Translations under genes and position numbers: made by a program
The notes under the pieces: generated by a model
What the model was told of the DNA's origin: nothing
Seen by the model: the letters and a program-made list of their open reading frames with translations, nothing else
The model's database searches: none
Shown: in pieces, positions 1-5,459 of the stretch
How the letters are laid out: each line of letters begins with the position of its first letter
How positions within the stretch are numbered: the first letter of the stretch is position 1
Assembly (NCBI GenBank): GCA_002304845.1
Contig: DBPM01000049.1
Location: 1,230 to 9,132, forward strand
From: Candidatus Shapirobacteria bacterium UBA1420
Lineage (GTDB): Bacteria > Patescibacteriota > Microgenomatia > UBA12405
Direction: 5' to 3'
Length of the DNA: 7,903 nt

Positions 1-489
1 AATCCTTGTCCTTGTGGTTTTTTAGGTGACAGTAAAAAAGAATGTCGCTGTAATGTACATCAAATCGCTAATTACCAGAAAAAATTATCAGGACCGATTA
101 TGGACAGAATCGATATTCATTTAACGGTACCGGCGGTGGATGTAAACCAGCTAATGATTAATAAGGAAAATATTAAAAGTGAAAAGAGTGAAGAGATTAG
201 AAAAAGAGTAGTGGCGGCCAGAGAAATACAAAGACAGAGATTTTTGAAAATTGAAGGTGTTTACAGTAATGCAGATATGAAAAATAAACACTTAAAAGAG
301 TTAGCTAAACTGGATGACAAGGCCAATATATTATTAAAAATGGCAGTGAATAAATTTAACTTATCAGCTAGAACTTATTTTAGATTAATCAAGGTGTCGC
401 GAACTATCGCCGATTTAGATAACAGTGAAATTATTCTAGATAAACACGTAGCCGAAGCATTGCAATACAGAGTTAAACATGAAGATTAA
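1..489 (+). CDS. comM: YifB/ComM family Mg-chelatase-like AAA+ ATPase, C-terminal part (5' end outside window)
   Basis: The reading frame is open from base 1, so this is the last 162 residues of a protein that is normally about 500 aa. It starts at the cysteine-rich NPCPCG segment, followed by CRC, then SGPIMDRIDIH (about residues 31-41), the conserved SGPxxDRxDxH block of the Mg-chelatase-like ATPase core. The C-terminal helical domain ends with SARTYFRLIKVSRTIADL and a final EALQYR, both typical of the family. ComM is known as a hexameric helicase that aids branch migration when transformed DNA is integrated. The N-terminal Lon-like domain and Walker motifs lie upstream and cannot be checked. 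The gene is followed after 5 nt by yraN and then dprA, a common gene order that supports both the call and co-transcription. The family is clear; the role in DNA uptake here is inferred. Confidence 0.93.
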   Translation, partial: NPCPCGFLGDSKKECRCNVHQIANYQKKLSGPIMDRIDIHLTVPAVDVNQLMINKENIKSEKSEEIRKRVVAAREIQRQRFLKIEGVYSNADMKNKHLKELAKLDDKANILLKMAVNKFNLSARTYFRLIKVSRTIADLDNSEIILDKHVAEALQYRVKHED

Positions 490-494
490 ACTCC

Positions 495-848
495 ATGAAA
501 ACACAAAATTATAAAAAGGGTAAAGAGGGTGAGGATGAGGCGTTGAAATATTTGGAAAATAAAAATTATGTTTTAGTAGAAAAAAATTTTCAAAATGATT
601 TGGGAGAGATTGATTTAATCATGACTGATAATGATTGGTTGGTATTTGTGGAAGTAAAATATAAACATGACGATATTCTAGGACTACCGGAAGAAATGAT
701 AGGTAAAAATAAATTAGCTCAAGTGAGAAGAGTGGCGGAAAGTTATTTAGTACAAAGGAGAGAAGTGGTGAAAAATTTTGAAAAATATAGAATTGACGGA
801 GTTTGTATTTTAGCTCAGGAAATTAGACATTATGTCAATCTGGAATAA
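495..848 (+). CDS. yraN: YraN/UPF0102 family predicted endonuclease-like protein
   Basis: This 117-aa protein has the usual length of the UPF0102 family and its ordered motifs. They are GKEGEDEALKYL near residues 9-20, GEIDLI at 37-42, FVEVK at 51-55, a conserved lysine near 73 and RIDGV at about 99-103. GEIDLI and FVEVK form a PD-(D/E)XK nuclease-like core, with Asp40, Glu53 and Lys55 as the likely catalytic set. The family resembles Holliday-junction resolvases by fold, but its biochemical role is not settled. The gene lies 5 nt after comM and 6 nt before dprA, so it is almost certainly in one operon with them. The ATG at 495 is the first start after the comM stop; no Shine-Dalgarno sequence precedes it. 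The family call is firm and the function uncertain. Confidence 0.93.
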   Translation: MKTQNYKKGKEGEDEALKYLENKNYVLVEKNFQNDLGEIDLIMTDNDWLVFVEVKYKHDDILGLPEEMIGKNKLAQVRRVAESYLVQRREVVKNFEKYRIDGVCILAQEIRHYVNLE

Positions 849-854
849 ATAGCA

Positions 855-1727
855 ATGAATAATTTCAAGAAATGGGAAATTAAAAAGATTGATAAAAAAG
901 ATTTTCCACCACAGCTAAAAGTTATTAAAAATTGTCCGGATTTTTTATATTATCGAGGCAATTGGGACAATAAAATTTTTGAAAAAAGTTTGGCGGTGGT
1001 GGGTAGTCGGAGGATGAGTCGATATGGACAGGAGATAAGTAAAAAAATGGTTAGTGAATTGGTGATGCAAAAAATATCGATAATTTCCGGATTTATGTAT
1101 GGAGTGGACACTCAATCGCATTTGAGTGCTTTGGAAATGGGAGGGATTACCATTGCAGTTTTAGGAGGTGGTCTGAATGTATTGACACCTCCAGAAAATG
1201 AAAAATTATATTGGCAAATTTTAGAAAATAAAGGCTTGATTATTTCCGAATATGAAAAAGATTTTCAACCGACTCTGTGGAGTTTTCCTCAGAGAAACAG
1301 AATTGTGTCGGGATTATCAAGTTTGGGAGTGCTAGTGGTGGAAGCAGGATTAAAATCGGGTTCTTTGGTGACAGCCAGAATTGCCAGAGAACAAGGTAAA
1401 AAAGTCTGGGCAATTCCAGGGCAAATTGGTTGCAGTGTGGCTGAGGGAACCAATTATTTGATTAAAAATAATTTGGCTAAAATGGTGACAGAAAGTGGAG
1501 ATATTTTTAAAAAATCTGCAAAAACAAATCAAGAGGTGATTTTTGAAAGTCTGGATCCATTAGAAAATTTAATTTTAAAAGAATTAAAAGTTGAGGCTTT
1601 ATCCATGGACGAATTGTCGATAAAAAGTGGAGTAGATGTTGTTCAATTAAGTACTAAAATTTCGATGATGGCTTTGGAAGAAAAAGTAGTTGAAGAGAAC
1701 GGTAAAGTCTATCTTAATTCTGTTTAA
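855..1727 (+). CDS. dprA: DprA/Smf DNA-processing protein, short form
   Basis: DprA binds incoming single-stranded DNA and loads RecA on it during natural transformation; it can also interact with SSB. This 290-aa copy has the Rossmann-like core: VVGSRR at residues 48-53, SGFMYGVD at 78-85 (usually SGLARGID), AVLGGG at 101-106, FPQRNRIVSGLS at 144-155, EAGxxSGSLVTA at 163-174, PG at 188-189 and GTNYLI at 198-203. A C-terminal winged-helix domain covers about 233-290. The N-terminal SAM/HhH domain of many relatives (often about 360 aa) is largely missing; only about 40 residues precede the core. It is the third gene of the comM-yraN-dprA operon, starting 6 nt after yraN with no Shine-Dalgarno sequence. 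topA, which often follows dprA, is absent. Its TAA stop overlaps the stop of the convergent downstream gene. Confidence 0.95.
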   Translation: MNNFKKWEIKKIDKKDFPPQLKVIKNCPDFLYYRGNWDNKIFEKSLAVVGSRRMSRYGQEISKKMVSELVMQKISIISGFMYGVDTQSHLSALEMGGITIAVLGGGLNVLTPPENEKLYWQILENKGLIISEYEKDFQPTLWSFPQRNRIVSGLSSLGVLVVEAGLKSGSLVTARIAREQGKKVWAIPGQIGCSVAEGTNYLIKNNLAKMVTESGDIFKKSAKTNQEVIFESLDPLENLILKELKVEALSMDELSIKSGVDVVQLSTKISMMALEEKVVEENGKVYLNSV

Positions 1728-2854
1728 AGATAAGCACCCCAGTTACTGATGGGAGCGGTGTTACCAATAACAAAATTGATAGCGTATAAAATAACGGCAG
1801 GAATTAACAGATAAAAAAGAAGACGATTTTTGGGCTTGGTAATTTTTTTGGCAAAGGCTAAAAAGATAAAAGGATACACCGGGGCCAGATAACGACTGAC
1901 ATCACGATGAGCCACCATGACTGTGGCCAAAGTAAAAAGAAGAGGGAAAATAAAAACAATATCATGGGAATATTTTTTCCAAAGTTTTTTGAGAGCAAAA
2001 AAACTCAGAGCGAAAATATAAATCACGTCCTCAAGCCAGATGGTATTGATCCAAGAGCGAGTGCTGACGAAAACCTGATAAGGAAAAGGAGTCAAGTGGA
2101 TATTGTCACCGGAGTTAAAATAGGCCCAAAAGTCCCCTATTTGTAAATAGTAGAGATAAAAAATACCCAGAGCTGATAGTGGTACCAAGAGATAATAAAG
2201 ATAATTTAAGTTGATTTTTTTGGTTTTGATAAATTCAAATAAAGCCACTAGACCATAAGCGGCAAAAAGTAAAATACCAGGGCTTTTTAAGAGTTGGACT
2301 AAAACAGCTAATAGAGCAGAAGTGAAATATTTCTTTTTTTTGAAAAATAAAATGGAGAGTAAAGTGAAACTCAAAAACCAAGTTTCGGGAGCGCCGACCA
2401 GACGTAAAACAAAAAGTCGAGGTGGAAAGAAAATCATTAAAAAGGTCGCGTAAAAAGCCACCTTTTCTTTGAAAAATAATTTAAAGAAATAGTAAGAGGA
2501 AAGAGTTAGTAAGACAGAACCAAAAATACAGGAAAGAAGCAGGGCTTTAGGAGTACTACTACTGATGAAAGAAAAAAGTTTAATGATGAGTGGATAACCG
2601 GGAAGATGAGCAGGATAATATTCCAAGGGGAGAGGGAGAGAAAAATTATAGCGAATACAATCTTTGTCATAACCACACTTGGCGATAATCATGTAATTAG
2701 GACCGTCATAGTTGGCATAAATGGTTTCCAAGTTGGTTTCAGGAAAGGCCAATTTTTGGGGTAAATTTTTGTAAAAAGCCAGATAAAAAAACAAAGAACA
2801 ACACAAAGTAATCAGAGTTAAAAGAATTTGGGATTTATATTTGCTAAAATTCAT
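1724..2854 (-). CDS. GT-C-type multipass membrane glycosyltransferase, PIG-V-like
   Basis: The 376-aa protein is strongly hydrophobic with about eight or nine membrane segments, the first at residues 8-27. An early extracytoplasmic loop reads NYDGPNYMIIAKCGYD (48-63), which resembles the WDGxxYxxIAxxGY signature of PIG-V-like mannosyltransferases. PAHLPGYPLI (81-90) follows, like the FPLYPLL motif of the same group. Near the C-terminus, HRDVSRYLAPVYPF (316-329) is typical of GT-C enzymes. By family it would move a sugar from a polyprenyl-phosphate carrier to a lipid, glycan or protein on the outer face of the membrane; donor and acceptor cannot be told. The Asp of the YDG motif is the likely catalytic residue. 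It is convergent with dprA, sharing a TTAA for both stops, and divergent from the tRNA only 19 bp away. Confidence 0.8.
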   Translation of the reverse strand: MNFSKYKSQILLTLITLCCSLFFYLAFYKNLPQKLAFPETNLETIYANYDGPNYMIIAKCGYDKDCIRYNFSLPLPLEYYPAHLPGYPLIIKLFSFISSSTPKALLLSCIFGSVLLTLSSYYFFKLFFKEKVAFYATFLMIFFPPRLFVLRLVGAPETWFLSFTLLSILFFKKKKYFTSALLAVLVQLLKSPGILLFAAYGLVALFEFIKTKKINLNYLYYLLVPLSALGIFYLYYLQIGDFWAYFNSGDNIHLTPFPYQVFVSTRSWINTIWLEDVIYIFALSFFALKKLWKKYSHDIVFIFPLLFTLATVMVAHRDVSRYLAPVYPFIFLAFAKKITKPKNRLLFYLLIPAVILYAINFVIGNTAPISNWGAYL

Positions 2855-2860
2855 CTACTC

Positions 2861-2867
2861 TATTGTA
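2861..2867. promoter_or_regulatory. Possible overlapping -10 elements for the tRNA (+) and the membrane glycosyltransferase (-)
   Basis: The minus strand carries TACAAT at 2867-2862, 7 nt before the glycosyltransferase ATG, which would give a leaderless mRNA. The plus strand carries TATTGT at 2861-2866, 7 nt before the first tRNA base. No good -35 is seen for either, so this is a weak call. The minus-strand promoter would lie partly inside the tRNA gene. Confidence 0.35.
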
Positions 2868-2873
2868 CATCAT

Positions 2874-2945
2874 GGCCCCATCGTCTAGCGGTTAGGACAG
2901 CAGGTTCTCATCCTGCTAACCGGGGTTCGATTCCCCGTGGGGTCA
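2874..2945 (+). tRNA. tRNA-Glu(CUC)
   Basis: A complete cloverleaf can be drawn. Acceptor GGCCCCA (2874-2880) pairs with TGGGGTC (2938-2944), with one G-U pair. D-stem GTCT (2883-2886) pairs with GGAC (2895-2898), including the U13-G22 pair typical of tRNA-Glu. Anticodon stem GCAGG/CCTGC encloses loop TTCTCAT, with anticodon CTC at 2907-2909 reading GAG. T-stem CGGGG/CCCCG encloses TTCGATT. The discriminator is A2945 and no CCA is encoded, so CCA must be added after transcription. The stop codon of the opposite-strand gene uses the last three bases, 2943-2945. Confidence 0.96.
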
Positions 2946-3449
2946 CATTTCGTTGTTTGGTAATTTCACAAATTCCAAAACTAAATTGTTACCTTCAAGT
3001 GAAGAGTTGTTGATATGAATTTTCCCTTGTAAAGAATCTTCGATCATCGCTTGTAAAAAAGTTTTTAAAGGTAAGTTATCGGTTACCCCAAAAGCCACCA
3101 GAGTACGTTGTATCGCTTGTTCATTTCCACTAAGTTTGGCAAGAGTGTCCTCAGACAAAAAACCTTTACTATCATTATTTATACAACCTTCAATAACAAG
3201 ATTGGTGCGACCACCTTGTAGATCAGAGATGGTATATGACGCGACAAGATACAACCCTTCAGGGGTAACTTCAAAGATAGACTCTGGGAGTAATTTCGGT
3301 TCATCTTCTGATACGTCCAACTTAGCTTGTCTTTGAAAAAGCTCTTTTAGTTGTGTCATGTTGAGGGAATATTTGGCCGGAGTGTCGCCTTCAGCGGCAT
3401 TTATCAACCGAAGATAGATTGGTAATTTAGATTGGTCAAATTCTGTCAT
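2943..3449 (-). CDS. Hypothetical protein, 168 aa
   Basis: I do not recognise a family. The protein begins MTEFDQSKLPIYLRLINAAEGD and looks like a soluble, acidic, mixed alpha/beta protein without a signal peptide or membrane segment. A predicted beta-rich stretch covers about residues 58-90 (IFEVTPEGLYLVASYTIS, TNLVIEGCI). A helical part follows (about 97-140) and a last strand region ends near 162. It carries one cysteine, so zinc binding is unlikely. The start is supported by a TATAAT on the minus strand ending 6 nt before the ATG, predicting a leaderless message. The TGA stop is made from the final bases of the tRNA-Glu gene. It is divergent from the 308-aa gene across a 178-bp AT-rich gap. 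The coding call is good; the function is unknown. Confidence 0.75.
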   Translation of the reverse strand: MTEFDQSKLPIYLRLINAAEGDTPAKYSLNMTQLKELFQRQAKLDVSEDEPKLLPESIFEVTPEGLYLVASYTISDLQGGRTNLVIEGCINNDSKGFLSEDTLAKLSGNEQAIQRTLVAFGVTDNLPLKTFLQAMIEDSLQGKIHINNSSLEGNNLVLEFVKLPNNEM

Positions 3450-3455
3450 AAATGT

Positions 3456-3461
3456 ATTATA
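3456..3461 (-). promoter_or_regulatory. -10 element (TATAAT) for the 168-aa gene, leaderless
   Basis: The minus strand reads TATAAT-ACATTT-ATG, so with usual spacing transcription would begin on the A of the start codon. The -35 position is poor. A second TATAAT at 3469-3464 with TTACAA 16 nt further upstream would give an 8-nt leader instead. Either way no Shine-Dalgarno sequence is available. Confidence 0.6.
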
Positions 3462-3534
3462 TGATTATAATATAATTATATAACATTGTAACATATTCTT
3501 AATATGACTCTTAAAAAGTTATTAATTTGATATG

Positions 3535-3563
3535 TGGACAAAGAATAGAAATAGTGATATAAT
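3535..3563 (+). promoter_or_regulatory. Sigma-70-type promoter for the 308-aa gene
   Basis: TGGACA (3535-3540) lies 17 nt before TATAAT (3558-3563), matching 5/6 and 6/6 of consensus. Transcription would start near 3570, leaving a leader of about 58 nt that contains the 11-bp inverted repeat. A second TATAAT at 3595-3600 sits inside that repeat's right arm and lacks a -35 at normal distance. Confidence 0.65.
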
Positions 3564-3567
3564 ATGT

Positions 3568-3601
3568 TATTATACTGACATAATTGTTCATCAGTATAAT
3601 A
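3568..3601. repeat. Perfect 11-bp inverted repeat at the predicted transcription start
   Basis: TATTATACTGA (3568-3578) is the exact reverse complement of TCAGTATAATA (3591-3601), with a 12-nt spacer. It sits at and just after the predicted start near 3570, so it could be an operator for a dimeric repressor or a hairpin at the 5' end of the mRNA. No T-run follows the right arm, so it does not look like a terminator. Confidence 0.7.
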
Positions 3602-3627
3602 TATATAAATTAAAAATTTAAAAAAAT

Positions 3628-4554
3628 ATGTCAAATATAAAAGAAAATCGAGTCAGTTCAAGTCAAGAATTTCGGGCACCAGATAATGCTATTTTTAAGT
3701 TTTGTGATTGGGTGGGTTATGGGGGGGTTCCTAGAGAGGCACTATTCTCAAGAGAGCATTTTTTAGCTAAAATGCGACAAATTATAGCAAAGAGGGAACC
3801 AGCAAACCTCCATTACCTCGATACCCCTTCAACTAGCTTTGAGCATGCTATGTCCAAGGTCCTAATGGAGTCAAAAGAACTGGATGTAAAAGCTGATATT
3901 ACAAGAATGTTGGTAGAAAAACATCTAATAGAGGGTCACAGAGACCGTGCTGTTGAGACGTTGGCCTACGCAAATGCGGCAGAGTTATCTTTACGAGAAT
4001 ATGACAATGAATGGGTAATGCGTCAATGTGATATGGCAGGATCTGAAGGTGACTTACGTGGATTATTCGATGCTTGGTCAATAGCTAAACATATGATTAA
4101 TGAGGGAGATAAAATTATAAACTTAGGGTTGCAACCGGGAGAAGTATATGTGCCTTCTCAAGAATGGATTCAAAAAGAGGACGAGACTCTGAATAGGTAT
4201 GGTACGAAACTGCTAGAACAAGAAATGAAGTTACATGATGATACGTATGCAACTCGTCTGCGTTATTTATTTAACACCATGCAATTTCGTGAAAATGGTG
4301 GTTATAACAGCAAACAACCAAGTGATTTGGCGATAAAAATTGCGGATAGAATAATCGAATTAGATTTAGCAACAGAAGATGAAGATATGATTGTGTGGGA
4401 TGCAATGGATGCCGGTAAATCAATGGAAGAGGGATTGGAACTGCTATATCGCCTAATAAAAAAACAACCAACAGAAGAATTAACAGTTGAACAATCTGAA
4501 GATGGTTTGGCTGAACTTTTAAGAAGGATGAGTGAAGATGAAAGTAATGCTTAA
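3628..4554 (+). CDS. Hypothetical helical protein, 308 aa
   Basis: I do not recognise a family. The protein is soluble and almost wholly alpha-helical by sequence character, with no signal peptide or membrane segment. Blocks such as MLVEKHLIEGHRDRAVETLAYANAAEL (residues 91-117), the GDLRGLFDAWSIAKHMI stretch and LAIKIADRIIELDLATEDED have spaced small and hydrophobic residues like TPR or other helical-repeat proteins. No repeat period is clear. An N-terminal aromatic segment (FKFCDWVGYGGVPREALFSREHF, about 24-46) may form a separate small domain. The C-terminus is acidic (SEDESNA). It has its own promoter and a strong terminator, so it is probably a single-gene unit. The ATG at 3628 follows an A-rich leader without a Shine-Dalgarno sequence. 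A scaffold or protein-binding role is only a guess. Confidence 0.8.
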   Translation: MSNIKENRVSSSQEFRAPDNAIFKFCDWVGYGGVPREALFSREHFLAKMRQIIAKREPANLHYLDTPSTSFEHAMSKVLMESKELDVKADITRMLVEKHLIEGHRDRAVETLAYANAAELSLREYDNEWVMRQCDMAGSEGDLRGLFDAWSIAKHMINEGDKIINLGLQPGEVYVPSQEWIQKEDETLNRYGTKLLEQEMKLHDDTYATRLRYLFNTMQFRENGGYNSKQPSDLAIKIADRIIELDLATEDEDMIVWDAMDAGKSMEEGLELLYRLIKKQPTEELTVEQSEDGLAELLRRMSEDESNA

Positions 4555-4560
4555 AGATTG

Positions 4561-4593
4561 TTGATTAGCAAAGCTAGTTTTTTGCCTAATCAA
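4561..4593 (+). terminator. First hairpin after the 308-aa gene
   Basis: TTGATTAG (4561-4568) pairs perfectly with CTAATCAA (4586-4593). The stem extends inward by CAAA/TTTG with one bulged C. It begins 7 nt after the stop codon. What follows is A-rich rather than T-rich, so alone it is a poor plus-strand terminator. It may protect the mRNA 3' end or assist the next hairpin. Confidence 0.5.
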
Positions 4594-4597
4594 AAAC

Positions 4598-4631
4598 AAA
4601 AAGCACCAACAATTTAGGTTGGTGCTTTTTT
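4598..4631. terminator. Strong bidirectional Rho-independent terminator
   Basis: AAGCACCAAC (4601-4610) pairs perfectly with GTTGGTGCTT (4618-4627) around a 7-nt loop. An A-run precedes it and a T-run (to 4631) follows, so the stem can extend by A-T pairs and a T-tract exists on both strands. It ends the 308-aa gene. On the minus strand it would stop any readthrough past ssb. It is the only convincing terminator in the window. Confidence 0.9.
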
Positions 4632-4663
4632 GTGATAAAAACTTGAGTAAGGAGTGTGAATTG

Positions 4664-4700
4664 TAAACTTTATTGTTTTCTGTGTTAGGAATAAAGTTTA
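4664..4700. repeat. Perfect 11-bp inverted repeat upstream of the zinc-protein promoter
   Basis: TAAACTTTATT (4664-4674) is the exact reverse complement of AATAAAGTTTA (4690-4700), with a 15-nt spacer. The right arm ends 11 nt before the -35 hexamer at 4712. Neither strand has a T-run after the stem, which argues against a terminator. An activator or repressor site is possible. Confidence 0.6.
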
Positions 4701-4711
4701 GTCCTATAATA

Positions 4712-4740
4712 TTGACAAAATTAAAAAATTGGCGTATAAT
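4712..4740 (+). promoter_or_regulatory. Perfect consensus sigma-70 promoter, leaderless output
   Basis: TTGACA (4712-4717) and TATAAT (4735-4740) match consensus fully at the optimal 17-nt spacing. Transcription should start near 4747, one or two bases before the ATG at 4749, giving an mRNA with essentially no leader. Confidence 0.88.
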
Positions 4741-4748
4741 TGTGGTAT

Positions 4749-4976
4749 ATGTCACAAAAAGAAGTAAAAGGTGTTCAACCGGTTTGTAAAACTTGCGGTT
4801 GGACAGGTCCAATTTATAGAATAGATGTTGAGGGGAGCTTGGAGTTTGCCAGGCTATCCGCAATTATTGAGTCCAGATTAAATCATGGTGGAGAAACAAA
4901 ACACGCAGATATTGAATGTCGGCCAGTTTATGAAGAAGTTTCTAAATTAACTAAAAAGGCATCTCGTCGGGGATGA
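4749..4976 (+). CDS. Small putative zinc-binding protein, 75 aa
   Basis: The protein starts MSQKEVKGVQPVCKTCGW. CKTCGW (residues 13-18), then His46 and His52 in NHGGETKH and Cys57, suggest a single C2H2-type zinc site. This pattern resembles small CxxCGW...H...H zinc-ribbon-like proteins, but I cannot assign a named family. A basic tail (KKASRRG) could contact nucleic acid or another protein. The ATG at 4749 is preferred to the in-frame TTG at 4740, because that TTG overlaps the -10 hexamer and would not be transcribed. The perfect promoter and leaderless start are the main reasons to believe the gene. Its last 26 bp overlap the 3' end of ssb on the other strand, so its C-terminus is coded opposite the functionally fixed SSB tip. 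Confidence 0.75.
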   Translation: MSQKEVKGVQPVCKTCGWTGPIYRIDVEGSLEFARLSAIIESRLNHGGETKHADIECRPVYEEVSKLTKKASRRG

Positions 4977-5406
4977 CGATATCTTCGACTTTGTCCTCAG
5001 TAGTGGCAGTTTCAGATTCGGTAGGTGGAGTATTGTCTCCTGTCGGAGCCTCTTCAGATGATCCTTCAGCAGATGGTTTGTTGGTAAAAGGGACAACAGT
5101 ATCGGCAATAATTTCACTGATATATCTTTTAGTACCGTCTTTGGCATCATATTGGCGATTGTCAATACGACCGGTCAAAGAAATTCTCATACCCTTTTTG
5201 ATAACTCCACTAATATATTCCGCCTGTTTACCCCAAACCACAATATTATGAAAGGTGGGAACATCAGTCCATTGATCATCTTTTTTAATGGAATGATTGG
5301 TAGCCACCCCAAAACTGCAAACAGCGGTACCAGAGGGCGTATAACGAAGTTCAGGATCGCGAGTAACATTGCCGGTAATCACGGCCATATTTATACTAAA
5401 AGCCAT
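4951..5406 (-). CDS. ssb: Single-stranded DNA-binding protein
   Basis: The 151-aa protein has the SSB OB-fold over about residues 6-107: INMAVITGNVTRDPELRYTPSGTAV, then FHNIVVWGKQAEYI and KGMRISLTGRIDNRQY. A disordered Ser/Thr/Glu/Pro-rich linker (about 110-140) follows, and the acidic tip IPDEMPF, a variant of the DDDIPF tail that recruits replication and repair partners. It coats single-stranded DNA as a tetramer; DprA, encoded in the same window, is a known SSB partner in other bacteria. The start at 5406 is chosen over Met7, although MAVITGNV at 7-14 is also a common SSB start. No Shine-Dalgarno sequence is present. A TATACT at 5434-5429 may be its -10, giving a leader of about 16 nt. The TAG stop lies inside the zinc-protein gene. 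Confidence 0.95.
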   Translation of the reverse strand: MAFSINMAVITGNVTRDPELRYTPSGTAVCSFGVATNHSIKKDDQWTDVPTFHNIVVWGKQAEYISGVIKKGMRISLTGRIDNRQYDAKDGTKRYISEIIADTVVPFTNKPSAEGSSEEAPTGDNTPPTESETATTEDKVEDIVIPDEMPF

Positions 5407-5459
5407 ATTTGTTGATTAAAAATTAATAAGTATAGTTTATACCATTACTGTGCAGTGTG

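Larger units (their letters stand above)
3450..3627. other. Divergent AT-rich intergenic region
   Basis: This 178-bp gap separates two divergent genes of unknown function. It holds a minus-strand -10, a complete plus-strand promoter and a perfect 11-bp inverted repeat, each listed separately. There is also a small CATATT-ctt-AATATG inverted repeat (3492-3506). I see no open frame, terminator or RNA gene in it. Confidence 0.7.

Noticed and set aside
1907..2146. Plus-strand frame inside the glycosyltransferase gene
   Set aside because: It is antisense to membrane segments with GT-C motifs; the product is polar and has no recognisable features.
2921..2945. tRNA 3' end as an attachment site of an integrated element
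   Set aside because: No direct repeat of this sequence is seen elsewhere in the window, and no integrase or transposase is present.
2828..3013. Plus-strand open frame of 61 codons
   Set aside because: It runs straight through the tRNA-Glu gene and the end of the 168-aa gene; the frame is a by-product of the tRNA sequence.
3464..3485. AT palindromes (TATAATTATA-like) as a replication origin or operator
   Set aside because: In such AT-rich DNA these short palindromes are expected by chance; no DnaA-box-like cluster is visible.
4740..4748. TTG at 4740 as the start of the zinc-protein gene
   Set aside because: The TTG overlaps the last base of TATAAT and lies upstream of the expected transcription start, so it would not be in the mRNA.
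4519..4863. Minus-strand frame across the terminator and zinc-protein region
   Set aside because: It crosses a strong bidirectional terminator and the consensus promoter, and is antisense to two supported genes.
4973..5251. Plus-strand frame whose ATG overlaps the zinc-protein stop (ATGA)
   Set aside because: It looks like translational coupling, but the whole frame is antisense to the well-supported ssb coding sequence and its product is low-complexity and hydrophobic without family features.
5447..5456. ACTG-TG-CAGT inverted repeat upstream of sigma paralog 1
   Set aside because: It has only 4-bp arms and is absent upstream of paralog 2, so it is not convincing as an operator.
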